This document shows positions 35,249-42,889 of a stretch of DNA of 64,000 nucleotides, in pieces (the first letter of the stretch is position 1; each line of letters opens with the position of its first letter). The stretch spans positions 124,001-188,000 of the forward strand of contig JBDSXW010000103.1 of assembly GCA_039925965.1 (NCBI GenBank), given 5' to 3'. The translations under genes and the position numbers were made by a program. Under the pieces are notes generated by a model, which was given only the letters and a program-made list of their open reading frames with translations, had not been told where the DNA came from and did not search any database. The DNA comes from JAZKFT01 sp039925965 (lineage in GTDB: Bacteria > Bacteroidota > Bacteroidia > Chitinophagales > Chitinophagaceae).

Positions 35249-36703
35249 TTATTTCAACTGTTTAACGATGCCGACTTTAACACCATAGTCAATCAGGTGC
35301 TCCTGAACAGAAAAGCTCTTGTTTTGGGTAGGTAAAAGTTGGTAACGTACCTGTGGCCCTATCTGCCATTTTAAGCCACCTGCGGTGAAATTGGCCATCG
35401 CTTCCGCACCAGCATTAAAGTTCCACCTGCGCACCATATCAGGTTGCTGCACGTAATTTTTGTAGTCGCTGGTGAGCATATACATATTAGTGTTCAGCTG
35501 GTAAGTAGGCTGGAACGTTGCCCCGAGACTGAAATTAACCCGACGACCTTCAGCAAAGGTCCAGTCGAGGCCCACAGGCAGTGCCAGTTGGTAGTAGCGG
35601 TTATGGATCGTCAGTGCATTCCCGCCATCAGCGTTTCTAACGGAGCTGTAAACAATAACGGAGTCGATAGCAAGAGGGCTATTATTCATCAACAATACGG
35701 CAGGTTCTGCGGCCACTTTTACTGCAGCTATCGTGTATTGGCGCAAATTAAATTGAAGACCAGCTTTCACTTTGAGTCTTTCAGTAAGATCGTATGACAC
35801 CACGGCACCGAATTCAAAGCCGATGGAGGCACGCTGTGTAACCAGGTTGTTTATATTCTTCCTTGGGTCAGCAGTAAGTGCTGAATTGTAGGGAAAGTGG
35901 TAATCGGAGGAGGCGCGTTCATTAAGCATCCTATAACTAATATTGGAACCTCCATATACCTCCACCGAAAAACGATTCACCAATACCTTCTTAGGTACTT
36001 GTGGGGCGTCGACCCTGGGAAGCTGGGTCTTGTCCATATCATCAACAGGAGATGAAAGTGTAATTTCTGCCACTTTTAAGTTAGTAGCCGGCCCTTCGCC
36101 TGTACCTGTCGCACCTTCATTAATAATCGAATTACCAGCATCGGCTGAAGTCACAAGGCCGGATTGCAGGTCAGCAACGGGTTGAAATTCTTTTCCATTA
36201 AGATTTTTTGAATACCCACTACTATTCAGGCTAAGTGCAGGTGCCGTTTTATTACCATCGGAAATTATAGTGCTTCCCACAGGCACAACAGCTGAAATAA
36301 TTTGCTGTGTCTTGTTGCTTTTAGCAACTTCAGATACAGTTGGTTTATTAAAACTATACATCGCTGTTTTGTCATCCACGGGTTTCAGTGTATTGATTCC
36401 CTTGTCGGCGGTTTTTTCGCCATTACTACTATATGTTACCCGCTGGTTCGCTTCACCATTAATACCAACTGTAGTAGCCTGCGGTATCTTAAACAAATCT
36501 TTGTTGGGATGTAAAAAAATAAGGCCTGCAGTAAGAATCGCCCCTGTAAGAATGGCAGCAAATGTAAGCGCTGGCCATCGGCTGTTGCCGTGCAGCTGTT
36601 GGTTTATGTTACGCCAGATTTGATCACTCGGGTACATCCGGTGTTTGTCAGTCTGGTTTTTCAAAAACTGTTCGAAATCATCTAGGTTCATCTCATCATT
36701 CAT
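35249..36703 (-). CDS. Membrane-anchored putative anti-sigma partner with C-terminal beta-barrel-like domain
   Basis: This is a 484-residue protein with no signal peptide at the N-terminus. Residues 1-42 are hydrophilic and carry the motif DKHRMYPSDQIWRNINQQL, typical of Bacteroidota proteins encoded next to ECF sigma factors. A single transmembrane helix spans about 45-64. A Thr/Ser/Asn-rich linker runs to about 220. The last 240 residues read like outer_membrane_beta-barrel proteins with alternating strands and RYQLLPTQNKSFSV near the end. It lies 27 bp after the sigma gene. It could sense envelope state and hold the sigma factor, but this is inference. Confidence 0.75.
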   Translation of the reverse strand: MNDEMNLDDFEQFLKNQTDKHRMYPSDQIWRNINQQLHGNSRWPALTFAAILTGAILTAGLIFLHPNKDLFKIPQATTVGINGEANQRVTYSSNGEKTADKGINTLKPVDDKTAMYSFNKPTVSEVAKSNKTQQIISAVVPVGSTIISDGNKTAPALSLNSSGYSKNLNGKEFQPVADLQSGLVTSADAGNSIINEGATGTGEGPATNLKVAEITLSSPVDDMDKTQLPRVDAPQVPKKVLVNRFSVEVYGGSNISYRMLNERASSDYHFPYNSALTADPRKNINNLVTQRASIGFEFGAVVSYDLTERLKVKAGLQFNLRQYTIAAVKVAAEPAVLLMNNSPLAIDSVIVYSSVRNADGGNALTIHNRYYQLALPVGLDWTFAEGRRVNFSLGATFQPTYQLNTNMYMLTSDYKNYVQQPDMVRRWNFNAGAEAMANFTAGGLKWQIGPQVRYQLLPTQNKSFSVQEHLIDYGVKVGIVKQLK

Positions 36704-36730
36704 GGGCAGTCATGGTGCAATTCGTCCGTT

Positions 36731-37306
36731 TTAGGTGGCGGCTACCTGCCATCCAGGTATTATTGCCTCGGGTTTTTCTATGATACGCTTTTTTATTAAA
36801 ATCTGTTCCAACATATTTTTTGATCGGGTATATTGGCTGCGGCTCGTGCTTTCTTCTATATCCAGCATATCGGCTATCTCTCTGTGGCTGTAACCTTCAA
36901 TTGCGTAAAGATTAAGCACGGTCCGGTACCCCATCGGTAGCAACCGTATACATTCAACAACCTGTTTGGCCTGCATAATGCCAGGAATTGATTCTCTCAC
37001 TGAGGCTTCGGCTGCCTGATCCAGATCCACGCTTTCATTGAACTTTTTATTCTTTTTCAGGATGTTGATGCAGGTATGAACAATGATTCTTCGTATCCAG
37101 CCTTCAAATGCGCCCCTGTTCTGGAAGGTATGTATTTGGGTGAACACCTTGATAAAACCTTCCTGTAACATATCTTCTGCATCTTCCCGGTTTTGCCCAA
37201 AACGATAGCATACCGAAAGCATTTTCGGTGCAAACCTGCTGTACAATTCGCGTTGTGCGGCCGGGTTATTCTGTAAACAACCAGTTATCATCAAATCTTC
37301 TGTCAT
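36731..37306 (-). CDS. ECF RNA polymerase sigma factor
   Basis: This is a 191-residue ECF sigma factor. Region 2 contains LYSRFAPKMLSVCYRF and the core-binding DAEDMLQEGFIKVFTQI; region 4 contains LPMGYRTVLNLYAIEGYSHREIADMLDIEES. It directs transcription of a small regulon, usually with an anti-sigma partner encoded next to it. ATG 37306 is used rather than the upstream TTG at 37324. A short palindrome ctaca-ctaa-tgtag at 37325-37338 lies 19 bp upstream of the ATG and may be a control site. Confidence 0.93.
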   Translation of the reverse strand: MTEDLMITGCLQNNPAAQRELYSRFAPKMLSVCYRFGQNREDAEDMLQEGFIKVFTQIHTFQNRGAFEGWIRRIIVHTCINILKKNKKFNESVDLDQAAEASVRESIPGIMQAKQVVECIRLLPMGYRTVLNLYAIEGYSHREIADMLDIEESTSRSQYTRSKNMLEQILIKKRIIEKPEAIIPGWQVAAT

Positions 37307-37338
37307 AGTAGTCGGGAAAAACAACTACACTAATGTAG

Positions 37339-37759
37339 ACATTTATGTTCAATAAATGCTGCATTGTTGCAACTGAAATGTTTTTTACAAACGGTTTACT
37401 TTGAAGCAGCGGTTTTGGAAGGGGGGCCAGGCAGTGAAAAATGGACCTGCAGGGCCTGGTGTCAATCTTGTTTTGAAAGGCCTGTGGCTCGTATTTTCTA
37501 TATCCAAATTACTCAGCCCACACAAGAATATAGCTTAAACATTAAATACGCAAGTAAAAACGACGTCGCTACCCGTTTATTGCCTTCTCTTTAACATTTC
37601 ATAAAAGTGGCGGTTATAGTAGGGGTTAGAAAAATTCCTGCGGTCTGCTGAAAACAATTTGTTCCAATATTGCGTGTGTGAAACTGCAATTTTTTGCCAG
37701 ACATTTGCTGTTATAAGCGGAGAAGGTTGGTTATTTCTTTCATCTTCAAAACAAAGCCC
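37339..37759. other. Gene-free gap between divergent genes
   Basis: About 420 bp between the divergent sigma-factor and DUF1569 genes hold no convincing frame, terminator or repeat. It should contain both promoters. No exact TTTG-N19/20-TAnnTTTG match was found by eye. Confidence 0.5.
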
Positions 37760-38233
37760 ATGTTACTTGATACCAATAAAAAGCTGGATTTCCTTCAAAA
37801 AGATTTTTTGCCGATGGCCCAAAAGATTGATCCGTCACAAAAAGGGTTGTGGGGCAAAATGAGTGCAGCGCAAATGCTGGAGCACGTGGCAAAATTCTTC
37901 CAAGTGTCTACGAATAAGCGATTCTTTCCCTTGCTTACTTTGCCAGACCATTTATCAAAGTACCGGGAGTTTTTGTGGAGTGACAAGGCCTTTCGGGAAA
38001 ATACCAAAGCCGCCATGTTGCCTGATGAACCGGAGGCCCTGATATTTGAAAAATTTTCCGGGTCGCTTAGTTTTTTGGAGGCGGAAGTGAATGCCTTCTT
38101 TTTGTTTTTCGCCAATTCCAGCGCATTTACCACCCAACACCCGGTTTTTGGAGACCTCAATTTTGACGATTGGGTGCAGCTGCATCATAAACATGTGACA
38201 CACCACCTTAGGCAATTCGGGGTCGTTATTTAA
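37760..38233 (+). CDS. DUF1569 (DinB-like fold) protein
   Basis: This is a 157-residue cytoplasmic protein. It has the DUF1569 pattern: GKMSAAQMLEHVAKFFQ near the N-terminus with a metal-ligand-type His, and LNFDDWVQLHHKHVTHHLRQFGV at the C-terminus with clustered histidines. DinB-like four-helix proteins bind divalent metal and often act as thiol-dependent transferases; the role here is unknown. ATG 37760 gives the usual start of the family (MLLDTNKKLDFLQKDFL). Its 3' end is convergent with porT. Confidence 0.85.
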   Translation: MLLDTNKKLDFLQKDFLPMAQKIDPSQKGLWGKMSAAQMLEHVAKFFQVSTNKRFFPLLTLPDHLSKYREFLWSDKAFRENTKAAMLPDEPEALIFEKFSGSLSFLEAEVNAFFLFFANSSAFTTQHPVFGDLNFDDWVQLHHKHVTHHLRQFGVVI

Positions 38234-38251
38234 AATAGCCCGAAAAAGTTG

Positions 38252-38986
38252 CTATTCTTCCAGGTGCAGACTGAACATAATCATCCTGGATTGCAGTTTA
38301 TCGAGGTTATTTGAAAATTTAAGGTCCGGACTGCGGCTGTGCAGGTCGGCCATGCCCCATACAAACTTGATTTCTGGCGATACGGTTACAAAAGGTAAAA
38401 AGAAATTGAAGCCGATGCCACAGTGCACGCCATAGTCAAACTTTTTCAGCTTCAATAACTGTTCGGCATTACGGGCCGCAGCATTACTTGCCAAGTCCAA
38501 GTCCATCTGAACGCCTCCCATCATATATATCCTGAAATTATGTATCCTGTCGCTATTAAATTTTACGGATAGCGGAAACGAAATTACGGTAGATTGTACA
38601 TTTCTTTTTTCTATCGAATCCTCTCCCTGGGCCGGATCAGGTGGGTTTAACCTGTAACGGAAAGACCGGCTGATGCCCAGAATTAATTGCGGGTTGATCC
38701 TGAACTCCCACCTATTATACGGATGGAGGGTAGCCATCAATCCTAACGCAAACGAGGGGCTGAAGCCCGGTTCTATAGAAAGCACGCTGTCATTGGCCAG
38801 GAAACGGGGTGTTTTACTATGCGCCAGGTAGGTACTCGCATAGCCTAACGTCATGCCGAAATAATAAGGCTTATCATCATGCTCTTCACGATACACCTCC
38901 CCTTTTTCAAACTGGGAAAAAACAAAACTGGATATGCAGCATCCAATCAGTAGCAGGAGGATTTGCTTCCGCAATAAATGGTACAT
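38252..38986 (-). CDS. porT: PorT-like outer-membrane beta-barrel protein
   Basis: This is a 244-residue protein with an N-terminal signal (ending FVFSQ) and an eight-strand-type barrel. Recognisable strands include GMTLGYASTYL, PSFALGLMATLHPYNRWEFRINPQLIL and VTVSPEIKFVWGM, and the C-terminus is RMIMFSLHLEE. PorT proteins are components of the type IX secretion system. The gene overlaps menG/ubiE by 40 nt; I recall this neighbourhood from other Bacteroidota, which supports the call. A T9SS-sorted substrate is encoded at 19933. Confidence 0.82.
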   Translation of the reverse strand: MYHLLRKQILLLLIGCCISSFVFSQFEKGEVYREEHDDKPYYFGMTLGYASTYLAHSKTPRFLANDSVLSIEPGFSPSFALGLMATLHPYNRWEFRINPQLILGISRSFRYRLNPPDPAQGEDSIEKRNVQSTVISFPLSVKFNSDRIHNFRIYMMGGVQMDLDLASNAAARNAEQLLKLKKFDYGVHCGIGFNFFLPFVTVSPEIKFVWGMADLHSRSPDLKFSNNLDKLQSRMIMFSLHLEE

Positions 38987-39699
38987 ATTCCGAAACTCAA
39001 CGTTTTAAGGTGAACACTTTTAAAGCCAACCGAATCCATGATCTTAAGAAAAGCATTTCCTTCGGGAAACGCTTCGATGCTATCATTCAGGTATTGGTAA
39101 GCGTCTTTGTTTTTTGCGATCATGCGGCCTGCCTGAGGTGCTACGATGCGGGTGTAAAGATTGTATAAATTACGGATACCGGGCATTTTTGGTTTACTGA
39201 ATTCCAGGATTACTGCTTTGCCACCTGGCCGCATAACCCGCAGCATTTCTGACAATCCCCTTTCAAGATGGGCAAAATTGCGCACTCCAAAAGCCACTGT
39301 CAGGGCATCAAACGACGCATCGGGGAAATTTATTGCCTCGCTGTCGCCGTTTTGGAGGGTGATGACCTGCTCCAGTTGCCTTGCGGCAATTTTTTTTCGC
39401 CCCAGTTCCAGCATACCCTCGCTGATATCGATACCGATAATCTTTTCAGGTGCCAGCAGCTTGTGGGATAATAGTGCAACATCGGCAGTGCCGGTTGCTA
39501 CGTCCAGTAAGGTTTTGGGATGAAGGTCTTTTAATTGGCGGATGGCTTTTTTACGCCAACCGATATCAATTCCCGCACTTAAAAAACGATTGAGAAAATC
39601 GTAGCGAAAGGCGATTTGATCAAACATTTTAGCTACCTGCTCTTTTTTAGAACCAGCGTCGTTTTTATAGGGTGTTATCGTATCGTGTTCGAATGCCAT
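38947..39699 (-). CDS. ubiE: Demethylmenaquinone methyltransferase (MenG/UbiE)
   Basis: This is a 250-residue SAM-dependent methyltransferase that carries out the last step of menaquinone synthesis. Motifs are KMFDQIAFRYDFLNRFLSAGID at the N-terminus (UbiE signature 1), LLDVATGTADVALLS (SAM motif I), DISEGMLELGRKK, and FGVRNFAHLERGLSEMLRVMRPGG (signature 2). ATG 39699 (MAFEHDTITPYK) is the standard family start; the longer frame upstream is not conserved. The stop overlaps porT. Confidence 0.95.
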   Translation of the reverse strand: MAFEHDTITPYKNDAGSKKEQVAKMFDQIAFRYDFLNRFLSAGIDIGWRKKAIRQLKDLHPKTLLDVATGTADVALLSHKLLAPEKIIGIDISEGMLELGRKKIAARQLEQVITLQNGDSEAINFPDASFDALTVAFGVRNFAHLERGLSEMLRVMRPGGKAVILEFSKPKMPGIRNLYNLYTRIVAPQAGRMIAKNKDAYQYLNDSIEAFPEGNAFLKIMDSVGFKSVHLKTLSFGICTIYCGSKSSCY

Positions 39700-39720
39700 T
39701 GTATTTTTTTTGACCCTCAC

Positions 39721-39760
39721 AAAGGGATGGAAACGCAGATGAAACGGATGAAGCGGACAG
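39721..39760. repeat. Short gatgaaacg-type repeat between ubiE and queE
   Basis: The words gatggaaacgcagatgaaacggatgaagcgg repeat a roughly 9-nt gatgaaacg unit. A reverse-complement relative (tccgttccatccgttaaatccg) lies at about 42832-42856. Confidence 0.5.
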
Positions 39761-39826
39761 CACTGATTTTTTGATTTGCAGCCACGGTTCAACCAATCTA
39801 ATGAATGCCTTTTTCACGCCCGGTCT

Positions 39827-40450
39827 TTAAGGCACGCCAATATATTTATGCGTTTGCAAACTCATTTGCCATTTTGGGTTGGCTTTGATATAGTTAACAA
39901 TCAACGGGGTGATAAGTTCTCGTTTGCTCCATTCCGGCTGTAGGTATAGCCGACATGAAGGTGATACCTGCCCAGCATATTCTTCAGCCCAACGAAAATC
40001 GGACTTATTGAACACAACTATTTTTAGCTCATTGGCCGATGGCAAAACTTCAGGTAAGGTTGCTTTGAATTTCTTTGGGCTGACGCAGATCCAATCCCAA
40101 AAACCGCTGATTGGAGATGAGCCCGAGGTTTCAATATTGGTCTCAAAACCCGCTACATGCAGGGCTTTGGTAAGCTCGTCGAGGTTGTGCAACAATGGCT
40201 CCCCGCCGGTGATCACCACGATTTCGGCGGGTGTGCTTTGTACTTCGGATATCAGCTTTTCGATAGATCGCTTCGGGTGTGCATGGGCGTCCCAACTTTC
40301 TTTTACATCACACCACACACAACCTACGTCACATCCGCCCAGACGGATGAAATAGGCGGCCTTGCCGGAGTGAAAGCCTTCGCCCTGCAAGGTGTAGAAG
40401 GATTCCATAACGGGTAGGGTGGTGGTGGATATTGTTTGCGTTGTTGCCAA
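39827..40450 (-). CDS. queE: 7-carboxy-7-deazaguanine synthase
   Basis: This is a 207-residue radical SAM enzyme that turns 6-carboxytetrahydropterin into 7-carboxy-7-deazaguanine in queuosine synthesis. It has the QueE arrangement: ESFYTLQGEGFHSGKAA, the CxxxCxxC-type cluster C40, C44, C47 (GGCDVGCVWCD), ITGGEPLLH, and the C-terminal QTHKYIGVP. No other queuosine gene is in the window. It is on the same strand as folD and ubiE. Confidence 0.95.
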   Translation of the reverse strand: MATTQTISTTTLPVMESFYTLQGEGFHSGKAAYFIRLGGCDVGCVWCDVKESWDAHAHPKRSIEKLISEVQSTPAEIVVITGGEPLLHNLDELTKALHVAGFETNIETSGSSPISGFWDWICVSPKKFKATLPEVLPSANELKIVVFNKSDFRWAEEYAGQVSPSCRLYLQPEWSKRELITPLIVNYIKANPKWQMSLQTHKYIGVP

Positions 40451-40659
40451 ATTATTATTTGTATTAATACTGCTTTCGCCAATTCATTGCTGCGGCAGCT
40501 TCTCAGACCTCCGCTTTATCCTTCGCCTCCGGCTCAGGCTAAAGCTACCGCCGCCAGCGGAGACAATGTGCGTCGGGGTTCCATGTTAATTAAGAAAATC
40601 CACCGAGATCAAATCTTAGAAGATAAGTCTTTCGTCGAAAATCTATAATCAAATCTACA
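40451..40659. other. GC-rich intergenic segment with hairpin potential
   Basis: ctccgct at 40509-40515 pairs with agcggag at 40556-40562 around a GC-rich loop. The text between (cttcgcctccggctcaggct) looks like a dispersed intergenic repeat. No gene is supported. Confidence 0.45.
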
Positions 40660-41538
40660 TCAAACACGCCTTCTCTCGCAGGCTTCGAAAGTGTTTTGCA
40701 TTAAGCCGGCAATGGTCATCATACCCACCCCTCCCGGCACTGGCGTGATATAGGAAGCCTTGGCGCTCACTTCATCGAACGCCACGTCGCCTTTTAAAGC
40801 GAAACCAGATTTTTTCGATGCGTCCGGCACCCGGGTAATGCCTACATCGATGACCACGGCGCCCTCTTTTACCATATCGGCCTTTAAAAACCCGGGCTTA
40901 CCAAGCGCGGCTATGATGATATCGGCTTCCAGGCAGATATCCTTTAAGTTTTGTGTAGCTGAATGACATAACGTAACGGTACAATTACCATAGCTGCTTT
41001 GGGTACTCAGCAGGATGCTCATGGGGCGGCCAACGATATTACTGCGACCTATCACTACGGCGTGTTTGCCTTTGGTCGGGATGTTATAGTATTCCAGCAT
41101 CAGCATAATGCCATATGGCGTAGCCGATACGAAGGTGGGTAATCCAAGCGTAAGGCGACCAACATTTACCGGGTGAAAGCCATCCACATCCTTATTGGGG
41201 TCAATGGTTTCGATGATGGTATCGGCTGCAATATGTTTTGGCAGCGGCAGTTGCACGAGAATCCCGTCGATAGCTGCGTCGTTGTTGAGTTCGGTTATTT
41301 TGGCCAGCAGTTCCTCCTGTGATACCGTAGACTCGTAGCGCACAAACGTACTTTCGAAGCCCAGGTCGGCACAGGTTTTTACTTTGGATGCTACATAAGT
41401 TTCACTGGCACCATCGGTGCCTACTAGAATAGCGGCGAGATGGGGTGCCTTTTTACCAGCCGCGACCCTGACAGCTACCTTTTCTTTTAGTGTCGCTTTA
41501 ATAGCGGCAGACGCTAATTTTCCGTCTAAAATCTGCAT
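40660..41538 (-). CDS. folD: Bifunctional methylenetetrahydrofolate dehydrogenase/cyclohydrolase
   Basis: This is a 292-residue cytoplasmic enzyme interconverting 5,10-methylene-THF and 10-formyl-THF. Signatures are ETYVASKVKTC with catalytic Tyr and Lys (Y48, K52), GILVQLPLPKHI, VDGFHPVNVGRL, VVIGRSNIVGRPMSILL (NADP-binding) and ITPVPGGVGMMTIAGLMQNT. ATG 41538 (MQILDGKLAS) is the conserved start. A heptameric repeat array begins 19 bp upstream. Confidence 0.97.
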   Translation of the reverse strand: MQILDGKLASAAIKATLKEKVAVRVAAGKKAPHLAAILVGTDGASETYVASKVKTCADLGFESTFVRYESTVSQEELLAKITELNNDAAIDGILVQLPLPKHIAADTIIETIDPNKDVDGFHPVNVGRLTLGLPTFVSATPYGIMLMLEYYNIPTKGKHAVVIGRSNIVGRPMSILLSTQSSYGNCTVTLCHSATQNLKDICLEADIIIAALGKPGFLKADMVKEGAVVIDVGITRVPDASKKSGFALKGDVAFDEVSAKASYITPVPGGVGMMTIAGLMQNTFEACERRRV

Positions 41539-41556
41539 GGGCGCGAAGATAAGGGT

Positions 41557-41690
41557 GTTCAAGGTTCAAGGTCTAATGTTCAAGGTCCAAGATCCAAAGG
41601 ATTAAGTGTCCAAGAATCATGGCCCAAAAGTCATGGGTTTAAGAGACGGGTTTAATTTGGAGGGCTTGAACCTCGAACCTTGTTTTTTTA
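41557..41690. repeat. Heptameric gttcaag array with an inverted partner upstream of folD
   Basis: Six in-phase 7-nt units at 41557-41598 (gttcaag, gttcaag, gtctaat, gttcaag, gtccaag, atccaaa) are followed by less regular words. An inverted segment, cttgaacctcgaaccttg, sits at about 41667-41684, so the two could pair. The array is related to those at 11439 and inside xdhC at 27308. Confidence 0.75.
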
Positions 41691-41753
41691 AATCCGTCAA
41701 TCGTTTTTTTCAGAGTCTGCATTTAGTTTTTTATTTGGTAAAAATTAATTTAC

Positions 41754-42611
41754 CTGAAAAAATTACTGGTCATATTAATAAGTGCACCCTGTTTGTTTTG
41801 CCAAATCATCGCGCAACCAATAAGCCAAATGGTGGCTGCACGGTACCCCGGATTGGGTGCGTATTCCAAAAATAATGTAGACCTGTACGCTACGCGTAAC
41901 AATGCGGCGGCTTTGGCGCACCTTCACAATTCATGTGCCGGTATCTATGCTGAAAGGCGTTTTTTGCAGGAGCAATTGAACCTTTATAACGGGTCGTTGG
42001 CCTATAAGACAAAGAGAGGCGCGTTCGCACTTCATGGTAATTACTATGGCTTTAGCGGCTACAACCAAATGCAGCTTTCACTGGCGTATGGCTTAGAAAT
42101 AAATGACAAGGTCGACGTTGGAGTGCAGTTCAACTATCATTCGATAAACCAGGGTAACGGTTACGGTAAGTCCAGCAGCATCAACGCCAGTGCCGGTGCG
42201 GTTTTCCATCCCACAGAAAAAATGCACCTGGGTATAAATGTTTATAACCCGGGTGGCAGTAAATGGAGTAAATCGCAGGATGAAAAAATACCAGCCCGGT
42301 ACAGTTTTGGTCTTGGCTTTGAAGTGAGTGATAAACTTTTTATCAGCAGCGAAATGGTAAAAGAAGAGAGCCTTCCCGCTACTGTAAATGCGGGGTTGCA
42401 ATACCGGTTTATTAAACAGTTTTTTGCCAGGACTGGCGTAAGTACAGCGACAAATAGTGTATACGCAGGAATAGGATTTAACCTGCCTGGTTTCCGGATC
42501 GACCTCAACACCAGCTACCATCCGCAGCTCGGGCTAAGCCCTGGTGTTTTATTGTTGTTTGATTTTGGTAAAAAAGACGGGACGGATGTAGGCAAGGATG
42601 GAGGGGAATAA
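41754..42611 (+). CDS. PorV/PorQ-like outer-membrane beta-barrel protein with apparent CTG start
   Basis: This is a 285-residue protein if it starts at CTG 41754. That start yields a full signal peptide (LKKLLVILISAPCLF...IAQ). The in-frame stop at 41739-41741 rules out an earlier start, apart from a rare ATT at 41748; the next candidate, TTG 41793, would cut the signal peptide away. The mature part is beta-rich and resembles the PorV/PorQ/FadL-like family: ARYPGLGAYSKNNVDLYATRNNAAALA and a terminal GFRIDLNTSYHPQLGLSPGVLLLFDFGKK. A promoter-like TTTATTTG lies at 41730. It may form a pair with the next gene. Confidence 0.72.
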   Translation: MKKLLVILISAPCLFCQIIAQPISQMVAARYPGLGAYSKNNVDLYATRNNAAALAHLHNSCAGIYAERRFLQEQLNLYNGSLAYKTKRGAFALHGNYYGFSGYNQMQLSLAYGLEINDKVDVGVQFNYHSINQGNGYGKSSSINASAGAVFHPTEKMHLGINVYNPGGSKWSKSQDEKIPARYSFGLGFEVSDKLFISSEMVKEESLPATVNAGLQYRFIKQFFARTGVSTATNSVYAGIGFNLPGFRIDLNTSYHPQLGLSPGVLLLFDFGKKDGTDVGKDGGE

Positions 42612-42889
42612 GCGGAAAGACGCTGATCGCCAATCTATAAGGGCTATCTCAGTAGCTGAATGTACCCGATGGTTGAAAAGACATTTTAGTTTTAATGCGC
42701 TTCTCAGCCTACAACGACCCCGGCTTGAGTGGATCACTCTTTTGTTCGCGGAGGATGGTTGAATCAGGTTGTTTTGTAAACATGCTTATCAGGCCCCGCA
42801 CCATTTATTGACTAAAAAATCTGTCTGGTTCCGTTCCATCCGTTAAATCCGTGTATCAATCCTACCTACTCAAAATAAACGTTTAAGCC
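42612..42889. other. Intergenic segment between the two outer-membrane genes
   Basis: No gene is supported. It contains a tccgttccatccgttaaatccg repeat at about 42832-42856, related to the one at 39721. A tandem-like ATCCGTT phrase of this type is common in this family as I recall. Confidence 0.45.

Noticed and set aside
37364..37594. A 76-codon plus-strand frame in the sigma-factor upstream gap
   Set aside because: Composition and lack of any motif suggest a chance frame.
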